DNA of 64,000 nucleotides from Vibrio aerogenes (GTDB taxonomy: Bacteria; Pseudomonadota; Gammaproteobacteria; Enterobacterales; Vibrionaceae): assembly GCF_024346755.1 (NCBI RefSeq), contig NZ_AP024863.1, forward strand, positions 1 through 64,000, in the 5' to 3' direction. Under the pieces are notes generated by a model that was not told the origin of the DNA, ran no database searches, and saw nothing but the letters and a program-made list of their open reading frames with translations. Each line of letters begins with the position of its first letter. Positions within the stretch are counted from its first letter, which is position 1. Positions 42,375 through 51,012 of the stretch are shown in pieces. A program made the translations under genes and the position numbers.

Positions 42375-44155
42375 CGCTGTCCGGAAAACAGATCACCGGC
42401 CTGACGGTTACGCTGATTCTTCTGTTGATTGTCATGGCCACGCTGGGCGCTTATGTGGGTGCGGTGGTTTATATGAAGCTGACGCAGATTCCCGTCAAAC
42501 CTTATCTAAGCTGGCACTTGATTTATGATCAGTGGCGGTTATACGGGCAGGATGTCCGGATACGGCCTTACCTGCAACTGGCGATTGCGGTCTGGGGAAC
42601 TATCGCGGCGATTCCGTTTGTGTTGGCCGGACTGGTGATGTATCACGCCTGGGAGCGGCAGGAATTGTATGGTTCAGCCCGGTTTTCTGATGATACGGAT
42701 TTAAGCAAATCAGGTTTGATTCCGGTTAAAGACAGCCGGGTACCCGGTGTACTGCTTGGCAAAGTGACGAAAGGACGGTTTAAAAACCGTTACCTTGAGC
42801 TGGACAGCACGTTGTTCACCATTGTGATGGCGGGCACCCGCTCGGGAAAGGGGATCGGGATGGTTCTGCCGAACTGTGTGTCGTTTCCGCACAACATTGT
42901 GGTGATGGATATTAAGTTTGAAAACTTTATCAAAACCGCCGGGATCCGGCAGAAATTCGGTCAGGAGGTGTTTCTGTTTGCCCCGGATGGTTTCACTTTC
43001 AACAGCGATGAGAGAGAAGGCGAGCAGCTGCATTCTCACCGCTGGAACTGTTTTGATTATGTCCGGCGCAGCACGACTTACCGGGTCGGTGATATTCTGG
43101 GCATCGCATCGGCTTTATATCCGGTGACCGGCGATCCGAAAACCGATATGTGGAATGAACTGGCGTCGAAGTTGTTTAAGGGGATTGCCTGCTGGATGCT
43201 GGATACCGAATCAGGCACTGGGGTCACGCCCAGTCTGCCTTATGTATTGCATCTGTTTGGCACCGATGGCGGACTGAGAGCCTGGATGAAGCAGCAGATT
43301 CAGAATACGGCGGTCAGTGATGATGCGAAATTTGAATTTAATGCCTGCCTGTCGATGGCGCAGGAAACATACTCTTCGGTCGAATCGAATCTGCTGGCGC
43401 CACTGGCGATATTCAGTGATAAGGTTGTGGCCGCATCGGTCATGGCCTCTGATTTCGATCTGAAAGACCTGCGCAGAAAACGCATGTCGGTCTATGTCGG
43501 CTGTCTGCCCGGTCGTTTATCGGTGATGTCGAAACTGTTCAATCTGTTTTTCGATCAGCTGATTAATGAAAATACCAAAGTGCTGCCGGAGCAGGATCCG
43601 TCGATTCAATATCAGTGCCTGCTCGTGCTGGATGAGTTCGCGGCCATTGGCCGGATTAATCAGATTGCCAAAGGGGTCAGCTATGTTTCCGGCTACTGGC
43701 TACGGTTTCTGACCGTACTGCAGGACGAAAGTCAGTTGCTGGACCCGAAACTCTATGGCCGGGAGACCGGCACCAATCTGATCAAAAACCATGCGGCGAA
43801 GGTGATTTATCCGCCGAAAGAGGTGGATGAAAGCGTCCGGAAGCTTTCTGATTCGTTGGGTACCAAAACTGTGAAGAGAAGGAAAATCACCCATTCTTAC
43901 GGTAAAGGGCACAGCCGCAATGTCAGCCATGAGGAACATAAACGGCCGCTGATGTATCCCCATGAGATCGTGGAACTGGGATTTGAAAAGCACCCGGTTG
44001 CCAAACGGGTCGGGACTAAGATTCTGGTTCTGATGGAAAACCAGCGCCCGCTGCTGGCCAGAAAGCTGATTTATTTTGATGAGCCGCAGATGAAACACCG
44101 GGTTGATTACTCTGAGGCCCACATTCCCGCGATTCCGTTACTTTCTCTCGATTAA
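42371..44155 (+). CDS. virD4: VirD4-type coupling protein
   Basis: 594 aa. Two N-terminal membrane helices (about 10-32 and 66-90), Walker A GTRSGKGIGMVLPN near 154 and Walker B LLVLDEFAAIG near 418. It brings the relaxase-DNA complex to the T4SS channel. ATGA-coupled to virB11 and followed by the TrbM-like gene. Confidence 0.95.
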   Translation: MTLSGKQITGLTVTLILLLIVMATLGAYVGAVVYMKLTQIPVKPYLSWHLIYDQWRLYGQDVRIRPYLQLAIAVWGTIAAIPFVLAGLVMYHAWERQELYGSARFSDDTDLSKSGLIPVKDSRVPGVLLGKVTKGRFKNRYLELDSTLFTIVMAGTRSGKGIGMVLPNCVSFPHNIVVMDIKFENFIKTAGIRQKFGQEVFLFAPDGFTFNSDEREGEQLHSHRWNCFDYVRRSTTYRVGDILGIASALYPVTGDPKTDMWNELASKLFKGIACWMLDTESGTGVTPSLPYVLHLFGTDGGLRAWMKQQIQNTAVSDDAKFEFNACLSMAQETYSSVESNLLAPLAIFSDKVVAASVMASDFDLKDLRRKRMSVYVGCLPGRLSVMSKLFNLFFDQLINENTKVLPEQDPSIQYQCLLVLDEFAAIGRINQIAKGVSYVSGYWLRFLTVLQDESQLLDPKLYGRETGTNLIKNHAAKVIYPPKEVDESVRKLSDSLGTKTVKRRKITHSYGKGHSRNVSHEEHKRPLMYPHEIVELGFEKHPVAKRVGTKILVLMENQRPLLARKLIYFDEPQMKHRVDYSEAHIPAIPLLSLD

Positions 44156-44178
44156 CTCTTTTTCCATAAGGAAACCCC

Positions 44179-44730
44179 ATGAAAAATGTCAAACAGTGTC
44201 TGACGGCGCTGATGCTTTTGTGTCTGTCTGTTTTATCCCGTCCGGCGTTTGCCGTCGATGAAGATAGCTGTTCAATCTGGCTTTGCCTGCCCACCGGATT
44301 TCCCTCCGGCTGTGGTAAGGCGCATAAAGCCTTTATTAAGCGTCTCAAGCACTTTAAGCCACCGTTGCCGAACATCTCCTCGTGTATCGTGCAAAACTCG
44401 GTGCAGCTTTCCGATGGCACCACAGAAACCGTCAGCCACATGACCAGCACTCATCGGCTTGCGGCTTTTGTCCCGGCTTACAGAAAGTGCATTCACTATG
44501 TTGAGCACGGCCACACGGAGCATTGCCAAAGCTGGAAAACCTACCCGCCGAAGCTCTATAAAAACCGCCGTTGTTATATTGATAAAGATGGTATTCACAC
44601 CCCGCGACGCTGCTCCCGGACTCTGGATTATCTTGAAACGTATATGGATGGCCAGAAGTACGGTGAAACGTATTACTGGATTGGGGCCGGACGTAAGTTT
44701 GTGCTGCCGGCGGGGACGGTGGTGATGTAG
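44179..44730 (+). CDS. TrbM/KikA-like secreted Cys-rich transfer protein
   Basis: 183 aa, signal peptide ending RPAFA (residue 25). The mature N-terminus DEDSCSIWLCLPTGFPSGCGKAH with further Cys (SSC, KCI, HC, RRC) matches the periplasmic TrbM/KikA-type proteins of conjugation regions. AAGGAA ribosome site, 23 bp after virD4, so it is the last gene of this block. Confidence 0.72.
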   Translation: MKNVKQCLTALMLLCLSVLSRPAFAVDEDSCSIWLCLPTGFPSGCGKAHKAFIKRLKHFKPPLPNISSCIVQNSVQLSDGTTETVSHMTSTHRLAAFVPAYRKCIHYVEHGHTEHCQSWKTYPPKLYKNRRCYIDKDGIHTPRRCSRTLDYLETYMDGQKYGETYYWIGAGRKFVLPAGTVVM

Positions 44731-44816
44731 GGGATAATCACCATGTTTTTGCCGGTTTTAATCTGGGATGTTATTGGTTTTATTTAGCCAAGGCAATGAC
44801 TTCTGTAAACTTCCCC

Positions 44817-44845
44817 TCGACACCGCCCTGTCAGGGCGGTATTCT
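44817..44845 (+). promoter_or_regulatory. Promoter with palindromic operator filling the spacer, copy 1
   Basis: -35 TCGACA (44817-44822), -10 TATTCT (44840-44845), and between them exactly 17 bp made of the palindrome CCGCC-CTGTCAG-GGCGG (44823-44839). It drives the XRE-type gene at 44879. The same arrangement occurs at 46042-46070 before radC. A repressor bound here would block RNA polymerase. Confidence 0.72.
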
Positions 44846-44878
44846 CATCAGCACTTATAGATAACCCGCGAGCCGGAT

Positions 44879-45232
44879 ATGGATAACTCCCCAAATTATG
44901 TGATCAATGAAGAAGACGCAGAGAACTGGCAGGTGTTGTTAAACAGCCCTTGTCTGTTGCCGCTGTCTGATCCTGACTTTCAGCTGCCGGAGCCAGAGCA
45001 GGTAAAACTGTTGCGTCAGTATCTGGGGCTCTCACAGGCCAAGCTGGGGCGCTTTCTGGGGAAAACTGTGACGCCGAAAGGATGCAGTCTTGTCAGAAAG
45101 TGGGAAACCCGTAAAAGCAGCCCGGAATATCGTGAGATCGATAAAAACAGCTGGCGGAGAATGCTCGCCGCCGCACAGCTATGTGATGTTCTGGATGATT
45201 TGAGTCTGGTTAAGGTGCCGTTGGGGAAGTGA
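44879..45232 (+). CDS. XRE-type regulator, paralogue A
   Basis: 117 aa. Cro/C1-like HTH at about 43-75 (LLRQYLGLSQAKLGRFLGKTV). Paralogous to the protein at 46664: both start with an acidic segment ending SPCxLPLS, then PEQ...LxRQYLGLSQ and MLAAAxLCD. It could bind the CCGCC-N7-GGCGG operator in its own promoter (inference). Only a weak ribosome site (GAGCCGGAT). Confidence 0.72.
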   Translation: MDNSPNYVINEEDAENWQVLLNSPCLLPLSDPDFQLPEPEQVKLLRQYLGLSQAKLGRFLGKTVTPKGCSLVRKWETRKSSPEYREIDKNSWRRMLAAAQLCDVLDDLSLVKVPLGK

Positions 45233-45234
45233 GT

Positions 45235-45885
45235 TCAGGATAACGGGATACGATAGAGAGTTTTCCCTTTTGCACTTAAACTGGTTACCAGTTTGCCTTC
45301 AGCCACAAGTTTTTGAAGTGTACGTCGCACTAAGAGATGATCGTAGGTTGATAAATCTGAAAATTCAGGTTGTTTCGCTCCCCAGATACGAATTCTGTCT
45401 GGAGTGAAAGCTTCTCCTCTGTATTTGGTTAAAAATTTCAGTAATAACCTTTTCAGGTCTGGTTCTTTGACCATTTCTATTAAAGTATTTAATTCATTTT
45501 TCTCGGTGATCGTTTCGAGATGGTCAATCCGTTCTTCCAGATAACGTAAGTCCTCGGCATGTTCTGATGCTTGCCCCTGTATGATTTCCTTGAATTCTAT
45601 TCCTCCTATTTTTGTAATCCGGATTCCCAGCTTCGCCCAGGGAGTCCACACAAGGAATAAAGCTGAGACAGAAATGATAAAAATTCCGCTGAGTCCCAAG
45701 TCTCTCGGGGACGCGAATTCTTTTGGTGACTGGATATATCTGTAGAAACAAAAAGCACAAATAGTCACCAGAATCAGACTGATCGTTGACACCAGAATTT
45801 GAAGCCAGAAAGGAATGACTAAACCATCAGTTATTGATCCAATTTCAGCCTCTGGTTGTTCAAAGTTCAGCGCCTGCTGGTTCAT
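45235..45885 (-). CDS. Membrane-anchored winged-helix-like protein
   Basis: 216 aa, convergent with the XRE gene (2-bp gap). Two membrane helices (about 24-49 and 67-85), then a coiled-coil region (ILEERIDHLETI-like, about 110-140) and a C-terminal winged-helix-like domain (DHLLVRRTLQKLVAEGKLV). Could be a membrane-bound regulator or sensor. Family not recognised. Confidence 0.6.
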   Translation of the reverse strand: MNQQALNFEQPEAEIGSITDGLVIPFWLQILVSTISLILVTICAFCFYRYIQSPKEFASPRDLGLSGIFIISVSALFLVWTPWAKLGIRITKIGGIEFKEIIQGQASEHAEDLRYLEERIDHLETITEKNELNTLIEMVKEPDLKRLLLKFLTKYRGEAFTPDRIRIWGAKQPEFSDLSTYDHLLVRRTLQKLVAEGKLVTSLSAKGKTLYRIPLS

Positions 45886-46041
45886 GATATATCCTCTTAT
45901 GATTCTGATTGTCTAAAGGCAGCATACATTCATGTTTATAATAACAAAAATATTTATTATCAATGAGTTTGACCTTTGTATGAGTCGATCTATTTTTGGG
46001 GGGACTTACTATTTTATATGAAGCAATAGAGAAAAATATTA

Positions 46042-46070
46042 TTGAATCCGCCACGCTGGGGCGGTATAAT
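46042..46070 (+). promoter_or_regulatory. Promoter with palindromic operator filling the spacer, copy 2
   Basis: -35 TTGAAT (46042-46047), 17-bp spacer CCGCC-ACGCTGG-GGCGG (46048-46064) and a consensus -10 TATAAT (46065-46070), for radC. The outer five bases on each side are identical to copy 1 while the 7-bp centre differs, the mark of a protein binding site. Confidence 0.78.
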
Positions 46071-46121
46071 CTTCGAGGAAAGGTCGGGAATCTTCCATGA
46101 CCTGTATGCGGAGTAATAGTT

Positions 46122-46604
46122 ATGTTTACACCTGAAGAATTCAGTGTCCTGAATTCATTTTCTCCAAGCGAAAAAGCTCTGTTTAATGAAGCTGCGGCGC
46201 TTATCTCAGTCAAATCCAGAACCAACAGGGATGTGTTCAATACTGCAGAGTTTGCCAAACGGTTCTGCCAGTACAAAATCGTTCATTATGAACAGGAAGT
46301 GTTTTGTCTGCTTCTGCTGGACAACCAACACCGGCTGATCGAGTTTGTCGAACTTTTTCACGGCACGATCAATCGTGCCAGCGTTTATCCCCGCGAGATT
46401 GTCAAAGAAGTGCTGAAGCACAATGCAGCGGCGGTCATCCTGACTCATAACCATCCTTCCGGCGTTCCGGAGCCTTCTCATTCAGACAGAAGAGTGACAC
46501 AGCAAATTGTTCAGATACTGACGCTGATTGAGACGCGTGTATGTGATCATATTGTCGTGAGTACTGGTGGATGTGTTTCTTTTAGTGAACGAGGCTGGAT
46601 ATAG
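46122..46604 (+). CDS. radC: RadC-like JAB-domain protein
   Basis: 160 aa. C-terminal RadC/JAB (MPN) domain with the metal site ILTHNHPSGVPEPSHSD near 107-123 and a catalytic-type Glu (IEFVELFHGT) before it. It lacks the N-terminal HhH part of chromosomal RadC, as do plasmid and island versions. Exact biochemical role is unsettled. Its promoter carries the palindromic operator. Confidence 0.88.
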   Translation: MFTPEEFSVLNSFSPSEKALFNEAAALISVKSRTNRDVFNTAEFAKRFCQYKIVHYEQEVFCLLLLDNQHRLIEFVELFHGTINRASVYPREIVKEVLKHNAAAVILTHNHPSGVPEPSHSDRRVTQQIVQILTLIETRVCDHIVVSTGGCVSFSERGWI

Positions 46605-46663
46605 CCGTAAATGTGCGGTCTGAGGGCCGCATCATTGACAAAACAGAAGTGAGGTTAAGTGGT

Positions 46664-47014
46664 ATGGAATATTCAGGATATTATGGGAACAGTGTTGCGG
46701 AGCATGAGAGATGGCTGGATTTGTTGGAAAGCCCCTGCATGTTGCCACTTTCGTCTTCAATGTATCAACAACCAACGCCGGAGCAGGCGCGTTTGGTACG
46801 TCAGTATTTAGGACTTTCTCAGATCCAGTTAGGACATTTTTTAGGTCAGGCAGTCAGTTTTGAAGGTTGCCTAGAAGTTCAGTTGTGGGAGTCAGAGCAT
46901 CGGATTGATTCCGGCAACTGGCGATTGATGCTGGCGGCTGCAGGGTTGTGTGATTTAAGGGAAGATCTGCTTTTTCTGAAAATGAACAAAAACCAGCCAG
47001 ATGTTTCAGGGTAA
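46664..47014 (+). CDS. XRE-type regulator, paralogue B
   Basis: 116 aa from ATG 46664 (GAGG ribosome site). HTH-like region QARLVRQYLGLSQIQLGHFLGQA at about 43-65, similar throughout to paralogue A at 44879. It follows radC closely and may be co-transcribed, so the regulator pair flanks the operator-controlled genes. Confidence 0.7.
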   Translation: MEYSGYYGNSVAEHERWLDLLESPCMLPLSSSMYQQPTPEQARLVRQYLGLSQIQLGHFLGQAVSFEGCLEVQLWESEHRIDSGNWRLMLAAAGLCDLREDLLFLKMNKNQPDVSG

Positions 47015-47107
47015 CTATTTCTGACGCAACATAACTAAATGTACTGCTGGCAATATCATTTGTTGTGATTAAAATCGGGATACCAATTGGCGCAAGAAGA
47101 GAGTGTT

Positions 47108-47347
47108 ATGCTTTACAAGTCTGTCTGTTACCTGAAAAGATTACTGGGGCTGTTACTACTGCTGCCGTCTCTTGGTGTCTCGGTTTTTATGTTTGCCCTG
47201 GGCGCTGTTTTCTCGATGAGGTTTATTGGGTATGTATTCGGGCTCCAAATACCGATTATTCTGTCGAATATCGTCATTTGGCTGGCTGTTGTGAGTGGTG
47301 GTGTTCTTTGGGCGGTGAAGAGTGGGCTTGTTGGAAAGCGGTGGTGA
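47108..47347 (+). CDS. Small two-helix membrane protein
   Basis: 79 aa from ATG 47108 (AGAAGAGAG upstream). Mostly hydrophobic, two or three helices (about 10-40 and 45-70), basic C-terminus. Not recognised. It could be a small inner-membrane protein of the plasmid or a toxin-like peptide; nothing decides this. Confidence 0.45.
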   Translation: MLYKSVCYLKRLLGLLLLLPSLGVSVFMFALGAVFSMRFIGYVFGLQIPIILSNIVIWLAVVSGGVLWAVKSGLVGKRW

Positions 47348-47383
47348 AGGGTGGCAGTACTGTCGCGGGTACACTGTGGTAAT

Positions 47384-47456
47384 CATTTGGTCAGCTCTTC
47401 CTGAATACTCCAGCCAGAGGTGTCTTTTCCTCATGTGCAAGTGGAACAGAAATTTA
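47384..47456 (-). pseudogene. Remnant of the T6SS effector tail
   Basis: About 73 bp closely matching effector tail sequence at 50076-50150 and 51498-51571 (the region encoding GKDASGWSIQEELTKFE), with a small insertion that breaks the frame. It marks an extra, lost copy of the orphan tail and shows the effector island once reached further left. Confidence 0.85.
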
Positions 47457-47476
47457 ACCTCAGTTCTGGATAAGAA

Positions 47477-47755
47477 ATTGAGGATAAAAAGGAACTAATT
47501 GCTCGTTCCCCGATCTGATCATTCGACCAAAAGTGAACAGAACAAACAAGGAACGAGCATGGATAAGTTAACCAGAGCTGAGCTAGTACAGCTCTGGTTA
47601 ATAAAAGAAAAGGATCATCATGAAATATGTTATGACTGCTTTTCGCTATATCAATTGCCTGACGTCTCAGCTCCAGAAAAATGAGTCACAGCCAGATGCG
47701 GTCTGAGCTAGTACAGGTGAGTACAGGTATACTATATTCATCACCCTCATTCAGC
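47477..47755 (+). CDS. 41-aa ORF (47559-47684) in a region of inverted repeats
   Basis: ATG 47559 after AAGGAACGAGC encodes a 41-aa peptide starting MDKLTRAEL. Its 5' part contains an 11-bp inverted repeat (TAACCAGAGCT and AGCTCTGGTTA, about 47568-47600) around GAGCTAGTAC. Upstream, TGCTCGTTCC (47490-47499) pairs with GGAACGAGCA (47550-47559). The 40-bp element copy 2 (47677-47715) overlaps its end. The structure resembles the end of a mobile element or a regulated leader; the peptide may not be functional. Confidence 0.35.
47677..47715. repeat. 40-bp element, copy 2
   Basis: Similar (about 80%) to 17901-17939, sharing the exact word GGTCTGAGCTAGTACA. It lies at the left edge of the T6SS island, as copy 1 lies at the left edge of the restriction operon. 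Confidence 0.5.
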
Positions 47756-48355
47756 TTATGATACACTGGAGTGCCCGTTTGTTTTTTTAGTGCAAATAAT
47801 CACACCAGTTGACCAGTTTATTTGTGTACAGACCAAATCGTCCCGCTCTGCCAGATAATCCACCAATGCATTGACTTTTTCTTCATGCCCCTCCGGCCAA
47901 TTTTCCTGTGGAAGCATATCATCAATCACATACATCCCACCTTCAACCAGTAAATCCAGCGTTTGTTCCAAATGATAATATTTGCCTGGCCAAGTATCGG
48001 CAAAAATAAAATCGACTGAATTTTTCTCCAGACGATGAATCGTCTCTGCACCATCACCCAAAACTAATGTGAGGCGTGGATCTTGGTTCAGGTATTCCCG
48101 GGCAACATTCATAAGCGCTTCTTCGTTTTCCACAGAGACCAATTTAGAGTCAGGGCACATTCCGTTCAACATCCAGCACGTTGAAAGCCCCGTACCTGTT
48201 CCCAGTTCCAGAAACATGGCGTTATGTTTAGAGGCACAGAGCGAACTCAGCAGGGTGCCTGTATGAACATCTGATAACTGAGTAAAATTGAGCTTTGATG
48301 TCGCTTCATATAAGTCATGGTATATCTCAGGGTAGGTAATTTTCTGTGCTTTCAT
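47756..48355 (-). CDS. Class I SAM-dependent methyltransferase
   Basis: 199 aa. SAM-binding motif LELGTGTGLST (about 48-58), acidic VSVENEEAL (about 74-82) and VDFIFADTWPGKYYHLEQTL (about 112-131), resembling O-methyltransferase family 3. Last leftward gene of the T6SS island, 40 bp after the truncated immunity copy. It may be unrelated cargo. Confidence 0.75.
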   Translation of the reverse strand: MKAQKITYPEIYHDLYEATSKLNFTQLSDVHTGTLLSSLCASKHNAMFLELGTGTGLSTCWMLNGMCPDSKLVSVENEEALMNVAREYLNQDPRLTLVLGDGAETIHRLEKNSVDFIFADTWPGKYYHLEQTLDLLVEGGMYVIDDMLPQENWPEGHEEKVNALVDYLAERDDLVCTQINWSTGVIICTKKTNGHSSVS

Positions 48356-48398
48356 TTTATTTCACTTCTTCTGTTTGTTAATCATGCGTTTTGATACT

Positions 48399-48770
48399 TC
48401 ACAATATACTGTATGTTACATCAGGAATAACCTGCCGCTGAGTATAAAGAATGCCTTTATCTGTCAGCTTGTAATGATAAAGATTATCTGCCATCCATAA
48501 AAAACGAACAAAACAAGTCATCAAAATGCCAGCACCTGCAATGACCCAGAAACCTGTCCAGTTATCTCCCCGTACAGCCAGCCAACCAAAGAACAGAGCA
48601 AGAATAATCATGGAAATGGCCATACCATTTTGGAAATATCGACCAAATTTATCTGAGCGGACTGAATCAACCCGAATCTGCCAACGATAGATCTCCTTCG
48701 ATTTTTTAATCTCTTTTTCCAGAGATTCCCACTCTGGCATATCTGACTCTTGATCTATATTCTGACTCAT
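48399..48770 (-). CDS. Immunity paralogue 3, truncated
   Basis: 123 aa. N-terminal half of the immunity family: acidic helix, WQIRVDS motif, two membrane helices (about 50-70, 74-95) and KLTDKGILYTQ. It ends with a new stop just after VTYSI, where immunity 2 continues. Nearly identical to immunity 2 over the shared part. A C-terminal half is missing, so it is probably a recombination remnant, perhaps still membrane-inserted. Confidence 0.7.
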   Translation of the reverse strand: MSQNIDQESDMPEWESLEKEIKKSKEIYRWQIRVDSVRSDKFGRYFQNGMAISMIILALFFGWLAVRGDNWTGFWVIAGAGILMTCFVRFLWMADNLYHYKLTDKGILYTQRQVIPDVTYSIL

Positions 48771-48806
48771 TGAATCCTCACACTTAATTCAGGGCCGAAA
48801 GGTTAA

Positions 48807-49582
48807 TCACCTCGTGCGTGGAGCATCAGAACTTCCGGTTTTCCGGGATGAATGAATAAAGTCACGAATATCCCGAAAACGGGTTACTTCAAATGCCTGA
48901 CTACCGGGGATAATTGATTGTAATAACTCCAGCAAATGCGGCTGTTCATGTTGATCGCAATAAATTGTTCCTGAATAATTCGGACTTCTAATGTCACTGG
49001 ATAGTTTTATAAGCTTTTCATTCTTTAAATGAGCAAATTCATATGCCCCCTGAAAATAAATCCAATATTCATTTACCACCGGTTTAATTTGAGTCATGCT
49101 AAATGACATCAGCGCAAAGGCTCCGGCACCAACAAAAGCTAACGGGCCAACCAACGCTGCTGCAAGTATACAGACACCAATGCCTACCCATGCCGTTCCC
49201 CGCACTATACTGTATGTTACTTCAGGAATAACCTGCTGCTGAGTATAAAGAATGCCTTTATCTGTCAGCTTGTAATGATAAAGATTATCTGCCATCCATA
49301 AAAAACGAACAAAACAAGTCATCAAAATTCCAGCACCTGCAATGACCCAGAAACCTGTCCAGTTATCGCCCCGTACAGCCAACCAGCCAAAGAACAGAGC
49401 CAGAATAATCATTGTTATGGCCATACCGTTTTGGAAATATCGCCCAAATCTCCCCGAACCAGCGGAATCAACTTGAGCTTGCCAGTGATATATTTCTTGA
49501 GCGTCGTTTAATTCTTGTTCTATCTTTGCCCATAATTTTTTTTCTCGACCATCAATTTCTGATGATCTTCTATTAATGACAT
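48807..49582 (-). pseudogene. Immunity paralogue 2, frameshifted in an A8 run
   Basis: ATG 49582 begins MSLIEDHQ, but in the eight-A run (49536-49543, T on the + strand) the frame must slip by -1 to reach LWAKIEQELNDAQEIY and the rest of the family. The downstream frame, open to 48807, has its own internal ATG at 49424. The shifted product would match immunity 1 along its whole length. Either a disabling slip, an assembly error, or A-run frameshifting. The C-terminal third differs clearly from immunity 1. Confidence 0.75.
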
Positions 49583-49600
49583 GTTCTTTCCTTCAAATAT

Positions 49601-50212
49601 TTACTTAGTAACTTCCACAGCCCGAACACCTTTGGCAGTTGTCGAATCCTGAACTTCCAGATGAATAACACCACCGACAGAACTATAACCGCCATAGTAC
49701 AGATGGCAGGTAGCATCCGGGTTATCTCTTTGAGTTGATGCCCACAAATACAAAGGCATTTGTAACAGCAAGGCTACGATATCTTTGATCGTTCCGCCGG
49801 CGGCAACACTGTAGCGCAGTAAGTGACGGCCATCCTGTTCTAGTCTTTGCCATTTCCCGTTCTGCTCATTGACCAGTTTGGGGCTGCCTGCCATATTGAT
49901 TGCGCCTGTACTCATTGGTGTACGGGTAATTTGCAAGCCTAATTTATCACCTTTTTTCACCAGCGGTGGCAGGTCGATTTGCAGTTGCCATTGCTGGTCT
50001 GGTGCGTAGATTGATGCATAGGAATTTTTAGGCGCTTGAATGGCAACCAACCGGGCGACCGGGCGATACATTAAGGTCTCAAATTTGGTCAGCTCTTCCT
50101 GAATACTCCAGCCAGAGGCGTCTTTTCCCCATGTGCAGTGGAACAAAAATTTAGCTAAATCATCCCGGTGGAACAGGTTAATCAGGATGATTCTGACATG
50201 GCACAAAAACAA
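49601..50212 (-). CDS. Orphan C-terminal segment of the VasX-like effector
   Basis: 203 aa, TTG start. From residue 8 on it aligns almost without gaps to the last 200 residues of the effector at 51013 (HRDDLAKFLFHCTWGKDASG...GGYSSVGGVIHLEVQDS). The MIX region and membrane part are missing. It begins at the terminator after immunity 1, so it is probably a silent donor for recombination rather than a working toxin. It precedes immunity 2 by 18 bp. Confidence 0.8.
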   Translation of the reverse strand: MFLCHVRIILINLFHRDDLAKFLFHCTWGKDASGWSIQEELTKFETLMYRPVARLVAIQAPKNSYASIYAPDQQWQLQIDLPPLVKKGDKLGLQITRTPMSTGAINMAGSPKLVNEQNGKWQRLEQDGRHLLRYSVAAGGTIKDIVALLLQMPLYLWASTQRDNPDATCHLYYGGYSSVGGVIHLEVQDSTTAKGVRAVEVTK

Positions 50213-50229
50213 AGCCGCAAAAAGCGGCT
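50203..50229 (-). terminator. Terminator after immunity 1
   Basis: Read leftward: AGCCGC, TTTTT loop, GCGGCT, then TTGTTTTTG. It ends the vgrG-adaptor-effector-immunity transcript just before the orphan tail. Confidence 0.7.
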
Positions 50230-50251
50230 CTGGAGGAACAGGAGATGGTAG

Positions 50252-50995
50252 TTAATCAACCAACGAATCCATATATTTTCCAATATCCTTAAATCGCTTG
50301 ACGCCAACAATATCGACATGCCCAAGTACTGATTGCATTGATTGAAATAATTCATCTTTCTGCTCATTTTTGCAGAAGATTGTCCCCATATAGTGATAAT
50401 CCAAAGCATCTGTAAATAATTCTATGACTTCCTGATCCTCAAGATGAATGATGGTGTAATTACCTTTAAATAAGATTCCCAGATCAGAAATGGATGAACT
50501 AAAGTTCGTCATGTTAAATGACATCAATGCAAACGCCCCTGCACCAACAAATGCAAGCGGGCCAACCAGTGCTGCTGCAAGTACACAAACACCAATTCCT
50601 ACCCATGCAGACACCCGGACAATCTTATAGGCAATCTCAGGAATGATTTGTTGCTGCGTGTAATAAATCCCTTTTTCGGTCAATAAAAAGTTATACTCTG
50701 AGTCGGCCATCCATAAAAAGCGGACGAAAAAAGTCATTAATACTCCAGCGCCCCCAACAACCCAGAAGCCTGTCCAGTTATCTCCCCGTACAGCCATCCA
50801 GCCAAAGAATAAGGCTAAGACAAACATTATAATAGCCATACCATTTTGAATCTTACGTCCAAATTTACCAGAGCGGGCTGAATCTACTTTAATTTGCCAA
50901 CGAAAAATTTCTGGGGCTTTTTGGATCTCCTCTTCAATAATTTCCCACTCAGATTTGTCTTTTCGTTCTGTATCTTGTGTTTCATTATGATTCAT
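50252..50995 (-). CDS. Immunity protein 1 of the VasX-like effector
   Basis: 247 aa. N-terminal acidic helix, two membrane helices (about 53-74 and 78-98), a third hydrophobic hairpin (about 128-158, VLAAALVGPLAFVGAGAF) and a cytoplasmic C-terminal domain. First of three paralogues downstream of the effector and the only intact one. Its 17-bp spacing from the effector and its membrane topology support cognate immunity against a pore-forming toxin, as for VasX/TsiV2. Confidence 0.75.
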   Translation of the reverse strand: MNHNETQDTERKDKSEWEIIEEEIQKAPEIFRWQIKVDSARSGKFGRKIQNGMAIIMFVLALFFGWMAVRGDNWTGFWVVGGAGVLMTFFVRFLWMADSEYNFLLTEKGIYYTQQQIIPEIAYKIVRVSAWVGIGVCVLAAALVGPLAFVGAGAFALMSFNMTNFSSSISDLGILFKGNYTIIHLEDQEVIELFTDALDYHYMGTIFCKNEQKDELFQSMQSVLGHVDIVGVKRFKDIGKYMDSLVD

Positions 50996-51012
50996 TGAAT
51001 CCTCACAATAAA

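Noticed and set aside
49601..50212. Orphan tail as an independent active toxin
   Set aside because: It lacks MIX and membrane segments, starts with TTG inside a terminator region, and no ribosome site is visible.
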